Below are positions 38,152 through 47,069 of a DNA stretch of 64,000 nt, piece by piece (position 1 is the stretch's first letter; each line of letters starts with the position of its first letter). This DNA is from Paraglaciecola polaris LMG 21857 (GTDB taxonomy: Bacteria; Pseudomonadota; Gammaproteobacteria; Enterobacterales; Alteromonadaceae): positions 1-64,000 of the forward strand of contig NZ_BAER01000025.1 of the NCBI RefSeq assembly GCF_000315055.1, read 5' to 3'. The notes beneath the pieces are model-generated. The model worked only from the letters and a program-made list of their open reading frames with translations. It was not told the origin of the DNA and searched no databases. The translations under genes were made by a program, and so were the position numbers.

Positions 38152-40011
38152 CTACCAACCACACTGACGACCTTTATTCTGTGTATCCAACCAGTCCTTC
38201 AGAGGCGCAAAGTAATCTAAAACGGCCGTGGCGTCCATTTTCTCGCTACCGGTAAGCGATGCTAATGCTTTCTGCCAAGGTTGGCTCTTGCCCATTTCTA
38301 GCATCTCGTTCAAGGCTTTGCCGGCTTTTTCACTGCCATAAATAGAGCAACGATGAATTGGTTCTTCATTACCTGCTAGTTCGCACAGTTGTTTATGAAA
38401 TTGAAATTGCAGTACATGGGCTAAGAAATAACGTGTGTATGGTGTGTTGCTCGGTACATGATATTTCGCACCTGGGTCAAACGCGTCGCTTGAGCGCTCA
38501 ACTGGCGCCATTACACCCTGATATTTTTCCCGCAACTCCCACCATGCAGTGTTGTAGTTTTCAGGCGTGACTTCACCTGAAAATACTTTCCAGCGCCACT
38601 GATCAACCAGCAAGCCGAACGGGATAAATGCGATTTTATCCAAGGCTAGTTTTAACAGCATACCGATGTCATTTGACTCATCAGGTATTGTGTTGACTAG
38701 ACCAATTTCTTTTAAATATTTAGGGGTGATAGACAGGGCAATCGTATCGCCAATCGCTTCATGGAAGCCGTCGTTCGCTGAGCCGCGATAGAGCATGGGT
38801 AGCTCTTTATAGGCGCGTTGGTAATAGTTATGGCCAAGCTCATGATGTATTACAGAGAATTCTTCACCTGTTAGCTGTATGCACATTTTGATACGTAGAT
38901 CATCTTGCTCATCAATATCCCATGCTGAAGCGTGACAGACGACATCACGCTCCGCCGGTTGGCTGAACATGGAGCGTTCCCAAAAGGTGTCTGGTAGAGG
39001 CGCGAAACCAAGGGAAGAGAAAAACGATTCAGCTTGTTTAACCATCTTCATTTCATCATATTGCTTTTCGGCCAACGCAGCTGTTACATCGATAACGTCT
39101 AATGGCTCTTCAGGTTTAACAATGTCATAAATGTTGCCCCAACTTTGTGCCCACATGTTACCGAGGAGGTGTGCTGGGATAGGTTGGTCTTGAGGAACAA
39201 TATCTGTGCCGTACTCTTCACCCAACTCAGCTCTAACATGGCAGTGAAGTGCATCATAAAACGGTTTTATTTGCGTCCAAAGTCTATCTAGCTCAATGGC
39301 GAAATCGTCAGCGGGCATATCATACCCGCCGCGCCATAATTGACTAATATCTTTAAAACCTAATTCTTCAGCGCCTTGATTTGCCAACGTCACTTCTTCT
39401 TGGTAAAGCGCTTTCATCGGAGGAGATACTTCTCGCCAGCCTTTCCATATATCGAGTAGAACAGCAGGGTCTCGTTCATTGGCCATAATATTGTTCATGT
39501 CGGTTAAGCGAAGACAGTCTTTTTCAGTGCGACAGTATTTACCAGCTCCGTACATACCTTCTAGCTCCGACGTAATTTGGGCTAGTCGTTGTGATTTAAC
39601 AGGATCGCTTGGGGCAGGGAGCACTAAACCATTGCGCAGTAAGTCAAGTTTTCTGCGTGTATCAATGTCTACTTCGACGTCGTTAAAGTCAGCTGCACGT
39701 TTAGCAAGCTCTGACGCTTTACTAGTGTATTTTTCGGATAAATACGCTGAAACGGCAGCAGTATCTTGATTAATATAGGTTTGATAAGCCCAAGCGGCTT
39801 GTGCTGCTGGCTGGCTTAATTTCGTTAATTCAATTTGGGTGGTTTCGATAAACGTTTTTGCATCCGCTGCGTTAAACGGTTTTTTCTCTATTTGTTTAGC
39901 ATGATTGCTTGTAGCCGTGCTGTTGTCGGTACAGCCCATTAGCGATATACCTAGGATCGCCGCGGTTATCAAATTAAGTGTATTTTTGCGCTTATATTTG
40001 TGTTGTTGCAT
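38152..40011 (-). CDS. M2-family peptidyl-dipeptidase (angiotensin-converting-enzyme-like), lipoprotein
   Basis: A 619-residue zinc metallopeptidase of the M2 family. The zinc site is HHELGHNYYQRAY (HExxH), and the downstream Glu lies in HEAIGDTIALS. Conserved segments near the C-terminus include FDPGAKYHVPSNTPYTRYFLAH. The N-terminus has a lipobox, ISLMGC, with Cys27, so the enzyme is probably anchored in the periplasm or outer membrane and releases dipeptides from peptides. It ends 50 bases from the insertion sequence and is read toward it. Confidence 0.92.
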   Translation of the reverse strand: MQQHKYKRKNTLNLITAAILGISLMGCTDNSTATSNHAKQIEKKPFNAADAKTFIETTQIELTKLSQPAAQAAWAYQTYINQDTAAVSAYLSEKYTSKASELAKRAADFNDVEVDIDTRRKLDLLRNGLVLPAPSDPVKSQRLAQITSELEGMYGAGKYCRTEKDCLRLTDMNNIMANERDPAVLLDIWKGWREVSPPMKALYQEEVTLANQGAEELGFKDISQLWRGGYDMPADDFAIELDRLWTQIKPFYDALHCHVRAELGEEYGTDIVPQDQPIPAHLLGNMWAQSWGNIYDIVKPEEPLDVIDVTAALAEKQYDEMKMVKQAESFFSSLGFAPLPDTFWERSMFSQPAERDVVCHASAWDIDEQDDLRIKMCIQLTGEEFSVIHHELGHNYYQRAYKELPMLYRGSANDGFHEAIGDTIALSITPKYLKEIGLVNTIPDESNDIGMLLKLALDKIAFIPFGLLVDQWRWKVFSGEVTPENYNTAWWELREKYQGVMAPVERSSDAFDPGAKYHVPSNTPYTRYFLAHVLQFQFHKQLCELAGNEEPIHRCSIYGSEKAGKALNEMLEMGKSQPWQKALASLTGSEKMDATAVLDYFAPLKDWLDTQNKGRQCGW

Positions 40012-40160
40012 GTTTCCCTCATGAGTATTTTTATTATGCTGGGTGAGTATACCCAGTTAATTACAAATTCAGAATTCCCCATTATTTTGTGATCGTTGTT
40101 GAGCCGATTTTCGTACACGCAGGGTTAACATTTTTTGAATGATGCCTAAAAGGAGCGAAT

Positions 40161-41607
40161 GTGAGCGCATTAGTATGGTTAAGAAGTGATCTAAGAAGCA
40201 ATTGGCACGCTGCTATTGATTACGCAGTGGTGAATCATGAAAAGGTCATTGCTGCATTTTTTATTAACTCCTGCGCAGTGGGCTCAATTTAATTTGGCTA
40301 AGAGTAAAATTAATTTGATACATCAACGCTTGGCGTTTTTACACAAAGATTTACTCAAACGTAACATCACGCTTCAGATATTTCAGAGCACGGAATATTC
40401 TGCTCTACCTGAGAAAATTAGCCAATTGTGCAGCGAGGAAGACATAACTCATGTATATAGCAACGCAGAATACGAGTGGGACGAACGTCAACGAGATAAA
40501 GCGGTTAAAAGCACTCTCAAGGAAATAGACGTGTCCTTTGCCCTGTTTCACGACACTTGCTTGGTAAAACCAACGGATATCTTTAACTTAAAAAATGAAC
40601 CTTACAAGGTGTTCACGCCCTATTTTAAACGTTGGTTAGACGCTGTATCTAGGCAATTGCCGAGTGTACCTGATAGGAATAAGGCCCGCTCAACTGGCTT
40701 TATTAAGCCCAAAGTGGAAGTTTCAGCCGAGGATTTAACGAAAAATGATGCCAATAAAGGTACAGATAATGATATTTCGTTATCCTGGCCTGCAACTGAT
40801 CCCGTAATCATTAAAAAGATGAATGCATTTATTATTGAACTTGCTCCTGATTACCCCAAAAATCGTGATATTCCATCTATCGATGGGACGAGTAAAATAT
40901 CACCTTACCTGTCTATTGGCGCCCTAAGCCCGAAGCAATGCTTATATCATGTGTTGCAAGCCCATGGTGAAGAAGCGCTTACGCCCGAACATGGTGCTCA
41001 CACTTGGGTGAAAGAAATTGCTTGGCGAGACTTTTATCGCTACGTGATGTATCACTTTCCTCATGTGAGTAGAGGGTTGCCTTTCCAAAAACACTATCAA
41101 CATTTTAAGTGGGAAACTAATCAAGCTCACTTTAGCGCTTGGCGAGACGGGAAAACAGGTTATCCAATAGTAGATGCGGCAATGATTGCGCTGAAAGAGA
41201 CAGGATGGATGCATAACCGATTACGTATGATAGTGGCGAGTTTTTACTGCAAGCATTTAATGTTGCCGTGGCAATGGGCTGAAAAATACTTTATGAGTCA
41301 GCTTATTGATGGTGATTACGCATCAAACAATGGAGGTTGGCAATGGAGTGCCTCTGTGGGTACTGACGCTGCGCCTTATTTTCGGATTTTTAATCCGACG
41401 ACTCAAAGTCAGAGATTTGATCCCCAAGGCGTGTTTATCAAAACGTGGTTGCCCCAACTTCACAACTTATCCCATAAGCAGATCCATGAACCCAGTAAGT
41501 CCTGTGATGTGCAAAAGTTAGGTTACTACCTCCCAATCGTTGACCACAAGGCATCTGTAGCTCGGACAAAGCAACAATTTAAAGGATTTCTAGCGGCGTT
41601 GAATTAA
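40161..41607 (+). pseudogene. phr: Deoxyribodipyrimidine photolyase, split by a one-base frame change
   Basis: The protein is a class I CPD photolyase: the C-terminal FAD domain has EIAWRDFYRYVMYHFP, GKTGYPIVDAAM, ETGWMHNRLRM and NNGGWQWSASVGTDAAPYFR. The long ORF from ATG 40237 has an unlikely start. A GTG at 40161 with a good Shine-Dalgarno (AGGAG, 5 bases away) opens another frame reading SALVWLRSDLRSNWHAAIDY, the expected photolyase N-terminus, through VIAAFF. The two frames join exactly if the T6 run at 40257-40262 had five Ts, giving VIAAFLLTPAQW. So the gene is either truly frameshifted, rescued by slippage, or affected by a base-calling error. Confidence 0.88.
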
Positions 41608-41759
41608 TCGTGTGTATTGGGCGTTTTCGGTATATTTATTGACATCTTTCAACGCTGTTACTGTGAAACAATTACTTTATAATGGCGCGAAAATTTATAA
41701 TGAAAACGTGCCGTGCCTCATATTAGGTTTAACGTTGCGTAAAAACAGGTACCTACACA

Positions 41760-42524
41760 ATGAGCATGAATAATCTACGTTTGCTGGCATATTTAGACAG
41801 TTTATTGCTTCCAGAGCGCGTCACCGACTTTTGTCCAAATGGTTTACAAATTGAGGGCAAGTCGGACGTGAGAAAAGTTGTTTGTGGTGTGACCGCTTCC
41901 CAAGCTCTGATTGACCGAGCAATCGAACTCGGTGCTGACGCGATTTTTGTTCATCATGGCTTTTTTTGGAAAGGTGAAAGCGCCAATATCAGTGGGATGA
42001 AAAAAAAGCGCATCGCTGCGTTGTTAAAACACGATATTAACCTTTATGCATATCACTTACCTTTGGACGTCCATGAGGAGCTTGGCAATAACGCCCAGCT
42101 AGGAAAGTTACTCGGTGTCTCTAAAATAAAATCGCTAGGTGTCAATTCAGGGCCTGAAGGTATCGTCATGCAGGGAGAATTTGAACCCGCACTTTCACCG
42201 AGCGAATTATCTAACAAACTAAATTCATTGTTAGCTAGAGCACCGTTACATGAAAACGTTAACAGCCAACTTATTAAATCAGTCGCTTGGTGTACTGGTG
42301 GGGGACAGGGTTACTTAGAAGCAGTCGCCCAGCTTGGGATTGACGCCTTTATCACTGGGGAAGTGTCAGAGCAGACCATACATACGGCACGAGAAATGAA
42401 TATTCATTTCTACAGTGCTGGCCACCATGCGACTGAACGCTATGGTGCAAAAGCCATCGCAGAGCATTTGACTAAGCTCGATTCGCTAGTCGTCGAGTTC
42501 GTCGACATCCCCAACCCAGCATAG
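41760..42524 (+). CDS. ybgI: Nif3-like dinuclear metal-centre protein YbgI
   Basis: A 254-residue Nif3/DUF34 protein, annotated variously as GTP cyclohydrolase I type 2-like; its cellular role is unsettled. The metal ligands are visible in IFVHHGFFWKGE (tandem His), YHLPLDVHEE and, near the C-terminus, GEVSEQTIHTARE and SAGHHATERYG. It starts with ATG at 41760 and is followed after 45 bases by cmoM. Confidence 0.92.
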   Translation: MSMNNLRLLAYLDSLLLPERVTDFCPNGLQIEGKSDVRKVVCGVTASQALIDRAIELGADAIFVHHGFFWKGESANISGMKKKRIAALLKHDINLYAYHLPLDVHEELGNNAQLGKLLGVSKIKSLGVNSGPEGIVMQGEFEPALSPSELSNKLNSLLARAPLHENVNSQLIKSVAWCTGGGQGYLEAVAQLGIDAFITGEVSEQTIHTAREMNIHFYSAGHHATERYGAKAIAEHLTKLDSLVVEFVDIPNPA

Positions 42525-42569
42525 CTTTCATTGAGATGGCGCATTCGCGCCCATTAGCAGGTATGTATT

Positions 42570-43328
42570 ATGTGTAGTGATAAAAATGATCAAAATTTTG
42601 ATGCTATCGCTAACAAATTTGAAAAGAATATTTATGGCACGAGCAAAGGTCGTTTACGCCATGAGTTATTACTTTATCATCTCAATCGTAACATTGATTT
42701 TAGTACGCTGAATTCAGCACTTGATGCAGGAGGGGGCACAGGTGAAATGTCCCTTGTCCTACTTGATAAGGGCTTGGATGTGACGTTAAGTGATATTTCT
42801 AATGAAACTTTAGAGATCGCTAGACAAAAATGTCAAAACAGCAACACGTTAACGTTAGTGCTTAGTGATATTCTTGGGTTAGCTCACAAGCAATATGATT
42901 TAGTTGTGTGTCATGCGGTACTTGAGTGGTTACATGATCCGTACACAAACATTCAAAAATTAATTGCTATGACCAAGGTCGGTGGTTACTTTTCTCTTAC
43001 CTTCTTTAATAAAGATGCCCAATTGATGGGAAATTTATTATACGGTAATTTTGATTATGTACGTCAAGGTATGAAGGTCAAAAATCAAGTTAGATTGAGC
43101 CCCGATAAACCTCTGCAGCCCAAGGTCGTATTAGATTTTATAAATCAACAAAACGTAACAGTGATCTCTATGGCAGGTATTCGCTGCTTTCATGATTATC
43201 TAAAACATCCGGACATGCAGCAAACGCATTATGAGCAACTAAAAGAGGCCGAAATGACCTTCGGCACTAAAGAACCTTTTATGTGGTTGGGTAAATACTT
43301 TCATATATTGATGCGCAGAGTAGCCTAA
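42570..43328 (+). CDS. cmoM: tRNA 5-carboxymethoxyuridine methyltransferase CmoM
   Basis: A 252-residue SAM-dependent methyltransferase. The N-terminal FDAIANKFEKNIYGTSKGRL is the CmoM (SmtA) signature; motif I is ALDAGGGTGEMSLVLLDKG, then DISNETLEIAR and VVCHAVLEWLHDP. CmoM methylates cmo5U34 to mcmo5U34 in tRNAs. It is the second gene after ybgI and convergent with the glutathione peroxidase gene. Confidence 0.9.
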   Translation: MCSDKNDQNFDAIANKFEKNIYGTSKGRLRHELLLYHLNRNIDFSTLNSALDAGGGTGEMSLVLLDKGLDVTLSDISNETLEIARQKCQNSNTLTLVLSDILGLAHKQYDLVVCHAVLEWLHDPYTNIQKLIAMTKVGGYFSLTFFNKDAQLMGNLLYGNFDYVRQGMKVKNQVRLSPDKPLQPKVVLDFINQQNVTVISMAGIRCFHDYLKHPDMQQTHYEQLKEAEMTFGTKEPFMWLGKYFHILMRRVA

Positions 43329-43360
43329 TAAGCAGGTACTCGTGAACAAGTGTTGCTTTA

Positions 43361-43855
43361 TCAGGCAGGTAGCAACGCTGAAATATCACCTTCGATTTGT
43401 GCGGGTTTAGTTTTAGGTGAATAACGTTTAATTACATTACCCTGATTATCAACCAGAAATTTTGTGAAATTCCACTTAATACGCGTTGTGCCAAATACGC
43501 CCGGAGCATGCTTTTTGAGATACATAAATAGCGGATGGGCATTGATACCATTGACTTCTACTTTAGCGAAAAGCGGGAAGCTGGTTGCAAATTTATTGGC
43601 ACAAAATTGCGCTATTTGTTCATCGTCATCTGGCTCTTGATGACCAAATTGGTCACAAGGAAATGCCAGCACTTCAAATCCCTTGGCATTAAATTTGTCT
43701 TGCAGCGTTTGCAAACCCGAATATTGAGGGGTAAACCCACATTGACTTGCTGTATTGACGATCAATAAAACTTTACCGTGATAGATATCAAGTGAAAGAC
43801 CATGGCCATTGTTATGCTTTGCGGCAAATTGATAAATGTTATTCAACGGATTCAT
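43361..43855 (-). CDS. Glutathione peroxidase (Cys type)
   Basis: A 164-residue thioredoxin-fold peroxidase that reduces peroxides with thiols. The peroxidatic residue is Cys39 in VNTASQCGFTPQYSG. The second family motif is FPCDQFGHQEPDDDE, and the third is IKWNFTKFLVD (catalytic Trp and Asn). No signal peptide is visible, so it is cytoplasmic. The layout matches BtuE-like enzymes, which may use thioredoxin as well. Confidence 0.94.
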   Translation of the reverse strand: MNPLNNIYQFAAKHNNGHGLSLDIYHGKVLLIVNTASQCGFTPQYSGLQTLQDKFNAKGFEVLAFPCDQFGHQEPDDDEQIAQFCANKFATSFPLFAKVEVNGINAHPLFMYLKKHAPGVFGTTRIKWNFTKFLVDNQGNVIKRYSPKTKPAQIEGDISALLPA

Positions 43856-43923
43856 TCCGGTTTACTGATGGATGTAATATAGTGGCATTTTTACGCAAAC
43901 TATCAAGGGTTTAAAGCATCATA

Positions 43924-44796
43924 ATGACAATAAATGTAGCCTTTATCGGACTCGGCGTCATGGGTTTCCCAATGGCTGGCCATCTCGCCAATGCGGGTCA
44001 CAATGTCACGGTATACAACCGTACACAATCAAAAGCACAGAGTTGGATGACTTCCTATCAAGGCGAAATGGCCCAAACGCCTGGATCTGCAGTTAAAAAC
44101 GCCGACATTATATTTATTTGTGTGGGTAACGATGACGATTTACGCTCAGTAATATTAGGTGAGCGGGGGATACTCGCCTGTGCCAAAAACGGCGCTATTA
44201 TCGTAGATCATACGACTGCGTCAGCAAACGTAGCGAGAGAATTGGCTGAGTTGTGTCAAGCAAAAGAAATCGACTTTCTCGATGCCCCAGTCTCAGGTGG
44301 GCAAGCCGGTGCTGAAAAGGGGCAGCTTACCGTTATGCTAGGCGGCCAGCAGGCGAGTTACGTTCGAGTTCAGCCGATTATCGACGCATACGCTAAGTTT
44401 AGTCAATTGCTCGGGCCGGTAGGCAGCGGACAGTTGGCTAAAATGATGAATCAAATTTGTATTGCTGGTGTCGTTCAAGGGTTAGCGGAAGCATTGCATT
44501 TTGGACAAAATGCCGGATTGGATTGCTCAGCGGTAATAGATGTTATTTCACAAGGAGCAGCCCAGTCTTGGCAAATGGAAAACCGCTCGTCTACCATGCT
44601 AAAAGGCCAATACGATTTTGGTTTTGCTGTTGACTGGATGCGTAAAGATTTAGGTATTGCCCTGGATGAAGCCCGAAAAAACGGCAGTACGCTGGCACTA
44701 ACGGCTTTGGTCGATCAGTTTTATGCTGATGTGCAACGTCAAGGTGGAAATCGCTTTGATACATCCAGCTTGTTAGCGCGTTTACATCATTCCTAG
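43924..44796 (+). CDS. NAD(P)-dependent 3-hydroxyisobutyrate/2-hydroxy-3-oxopropionate dehydrogenase-family reductase
   Basis: A 290-residue beta-hydroxyacid dehydrogenase. The cofactor motif is VAFIGLGVMGFPMAGHLANAG, the substrate signature is FLDAPVSGGQAGAEKGQLTV, and the catalytic lysine lies in GSGQLAKMMNQI. The KDLGIALDEA segment is also conserved. Relatives act on tartronate semialdehyde, succinic semialdehyde or 3-hydroxyisobutyrate; sequence alone does not fix which. It is divergent from the peroxidase gene, with about 70 bases between the starts. Confidence 0.9.
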   Translation: MTINVAFIGLGVMGFPMAGHLANAGHNVTVYNRTQSKAQSWMTSYQGEMAQTPGSAVKNADIIFICVGNDDDLRSVILGERGILACAKNGAIIVDHTTASANVARELAELCQAKEIDFLDAPVSGGQAGAEKGQLTVMLGGQQASYVRVQPIIDAYAKFSQLLGPVGSGQLAKMMNQICIAGVVQGLAEALHFGQNAGLDCSAVIDVISQGAAQSWQMENRSSTMLKGQYDFGFAVDWMRKDLGIALDEARKNGSTLALTALVDQFYADVQRQGGNRFDTSSLLARLHHS

Positions 44797-44931
44797 AACG
44801 ATTGAATAGGAGGAATTAATGTGCAATATATTGAACTACTCTTCTTACGTGGATATTTTATATTTGAATAAAGTGTCGATTTATCGTCTACCATAAGCTG
44901 ATCAGGCTTGATGGTAAAATGAGGTCCCTAA

Positions 44932-45196
44932 ATGAACGTGAAATTACTATTTGTCGTTTCTGTTAGTTGCATATTAACGGCATGCACTACCCCATATGGC
45001 TATCATGATCCTGCGCCTGATACCTGTGATGGTGCGCCTGGTTGCGCGGTATCTGCTGTTGTTGATGGGATATTTAAAACGAAACCGACAAAAAATAAAA
45101 AGTTGCTCTGAAATGACCGGAAAACGCAAAAAATCCTGTGACGCTCAGGTTGCGGCACTTAAAGCGTCAATTGAAAATGCTAAGCGACAGAAATAA
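44932..45196 (+). pseudogene. Small lipoprotein, apparently split by a one-base frame change
   Basis: The frame opened by ATG 44932 gives a lipoprotein start (MNVKLLFVVSVSCILTAC, lipobox Cys18) and a Cys-containing stretch HDPAPDTCDGAPGC, then stops at 45109-45111 after 59 residues. The next frame carries SCSEMTGKRKKSCDAQVAAL and ends at 45196. If the A6 run at 45090-45095 had five As the two would join as one protein of about 87 residues with evenly spaced Cys pairs. The function is unknown. The join is inferred; the 59-residue product could also be real. Confidence 0.6.
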
Positions 45197-45226
45197 AGCA
45201 CGACGCGGCCATGGCGCCGTGCTTTA
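45194..45226. terminator. Hairpin after the small lipoprotein gene
   Basis: A 9-base perfect stem (TAAAGCACG / CGTGCTTTA) with an internal GCC/GGC mini-stem follows the small lipoprotein and precedes the 3' end of the convergent FapA-like gene. No T-tract. It directly precedes the IS-end-like sequence at 45229. Confidence 0.45.
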
Positions 45227-45228
45227 TG

Positions 45229-45241
45229 CTAGGACGGGACA
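45229..45241 (+). repeat. Solo copy of the IS right-end core
   Basis: CTAGGACGGGACA here is identical over 13 bases to the right terminus of the insertion sequence (38090-38102), and in both places a GC-stem hairpin lies just upstream. No left end or transposase remnant is visible nearby. Confidence 0.5.
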
Positions 45242-45260
45242 ACCGTTAAAGAAGCAGGCA

Positions 45261-46919
45261 TTACGTCGTAACAGGTTCACAGTTCCACTGATGGCCATGA
45301 AAACTGACATTTGCTTTTGAAAACTCCCGCTCGGCACGCCATGTGCGATTGTTTAATTTAACCACCACTCCAGGGTAAATCCGCTTGTTTGCCATGATCA
45401 TAATGCGCTGTTGGTAATCGTCTTTATTTGCGGCGAGTTCGACGGCTTTTTGCTCGAGCCACTGCATTAATTGATTTTCATTTTCAAACATTTCTTGCGC
45501 GGCATTAACTTTACCGCGCAGATCATCGGGTATGAATTTACTGTGGATTATTTTCATACGGTCTTGATGACGACTGCAGTTTTGCCGTATCTGCCTGACT
45601 AGTTCGTCTAACGAGTCCTTACGGGCTAGTAGGGTATTGAAACCTTCACTGAAATCGATTGTTAGGTTACTGCCAGACACCGCCCCAAATGTGCCTGCTT
45701 GCACTCTGTTTTGGCTGAATATGCTGCAAGCAAACAAATTTCCGTTGGGTTTGTCTACCGGACCGACATACATTTCTTTACGACAAACGACTTTACTGAA
45801 AGCCAATTGGCGCCCAATTGTCACACCACCATCACATTTTATATCTAAGCCTTGACCATGTTGAATATGAATACTGCCTTTGGCGCGCAGCACAGTGCTG
45901 TATTGTGTTCCCGCATCATTCACCTTACCCATAGCCCCCTCTGTGATAATGATATCACCGCCAGCATGGATGGTGGCAGACTCAACAAAACCGTTTACCG
46001 TGACATCGCCAGTGGCAATAATTTCCATTTTCTCAGTTATGTCACCGTTAACCAACACTGCGCCATTATAGTTGACGTTGCCAGTTCCCACGTTTACGCC
46101 TTTGCATATATAGGTGTCGTCGACCCACATTTTTTGATCTTTAAATTTAGGCATACCTGATATTTCAGCGATTAAGAGATTCTCATCTTTTTCACTTATT
46201 GCCGTGCCATCTCCTGGACGCAAGGTTAACCACTCTCCAGCTTTAGGTTTGATTATTTCACCTGTCACCGTGTAGCCGGCTCGTCCGTTGGATGGGGGTA
46301 AACGACGAAGTAATTCGCTACCAACTTTAACGCAAATAATATCTCCTAGGTTACGCATATCTACGCGCCCATGGTTGGCGGTTTGCGGACGTAAGATACG
46401 TTCTAAGGCATTTTGCACTAACGGTTGTAATTTAGATGAGCGACCTGTTTTTGCTGGCAGGCCTTTGGCAATTACGGCTGAAACAGTCTCCCCAGAGTTA
46501 GCCACCTGAAAGGTTTCATGCAAGGCATATACTCTTTTACTGCTCAGCCCCCGCATAATTTTATTGTCTTTTGCATCGGCGATAAGGGATTGCACCGTTA
46601 ATGCCGGGGCACCATAACCTTTGGTTATCGTCATCGTTGCACTTAACTTACCGTCCTCAAGTTTACATTTAACACTGTTTTGGCGACGCTCGCCAACCCG
46701 TTCCATTACGGGCTCGTCAGACTCACTTTTTATGGATTTTTGCAAATTGGACAGCAGCGTAAGAATGGCATCATCGCTAATATAAAAATCTGCAAATTCA
46801 CTATTTTTCAGCATGTTATGCAATGATTTTATATCAAGTTTACTTTGCAACTCTGCAGGTCTAATTTGTACACTGAGGTGCGTATCCGACTCATCAACCT
46901 GTAAGGTTATTCCTTCCAT
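45261..46919 (-). CDS. FapA-like DUF342-family protein
   Basis: A 552-residue cytoplasmic protein of the FapA/DUF342 family. The N-terminal half has the family pattern LQPLVQNALERILRP and GYTVTGEIIKPKAGEWLTLRPGD; the centre is a right-handed beta-helix of polymer-forming-cytoskeletal type (VLVNGDITEKMEIIATGDVT, SATIHAGGDIIITEGAMG). A helical region follows. Relatives affect polar flagellar assembly or cell polarity, but no flagellar genes are in the window. ATG 46919, with AGGTGG five bases before it, is preferred over the GTG codons upstream. Confidence 0.85.
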   Translation of the reverse strand: MEGITLQVDESDTHLSVQIRPAELQSKLDIKSLHNMLKNSEFADFYISDDAILTLLSNLQKSIKSESDEPVMERVGERRQNSVKCKLEDGKLSATMTITKGYGAPALTVQSLIADAKDNKIMRGLSSKRVYALHETFQVANSGETVSAVIAKGLPAKTGRSSKLQPLVQNALERILRPQTANHGRVDMRNLGDIICVKVGSELLRRLPPSNGRAGYTVTGEIIKPKAGEWLTLRPGDGTAISEKDENLLIAEISGMPKFKDQKMWVDDTYICKGVNVGTGNVNYNGAVLVNGDITEKMEIIATGDVTVNGFVESATIHAGGDIIITEGAMGKVNDAGTQYSTVLRAKGSIHIQHGQGLDIKCDGGVTIGRQLAFSKVVCRKEMYVGPVDKPNGNLFACSIFSQNRVQAGTFGAVSGSNLTIDFSEGFNTLLARKDSLDELVRQIRQNCSRHQDRMKIIHSKFIPDDLRGKVNAAQEMFENENQLMQWLEQKAVELAANKDDYQQRIMIMANKRIYPGVVVKLNNRTWRAEREFSKANVSFHGHQWNCEPVTT

Positions 46920-47069
46920 TCTCACCACCTAACGTTTTAAATATCTAACTAGTTCAACATTAACCTTAAGCCATGACTTCGAGCTAATCATTAACAGCTA
47001 ACTGATTTGTTATCGACCATACACAAAATAGTATGATTAAACTTTACTCTACCTCGCTTGCTCAGCACA

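Noticed and set aside
40237-40262. ATG 40237 as the photolyase start
   Set aside because: The start lacks the conserved photolyase N-terminus, which is present in the other frame from GTG 40161 with a good ribosome-binding site.
44996-45090. N-terminal part of a 66-codon ORF beginning at 44996
   Set aside because: Its first half is an out-of-frame reading of the lipoprotein; only the part after the A6 run looks like real protein, so it is treated as the frameshifted C-terminus.
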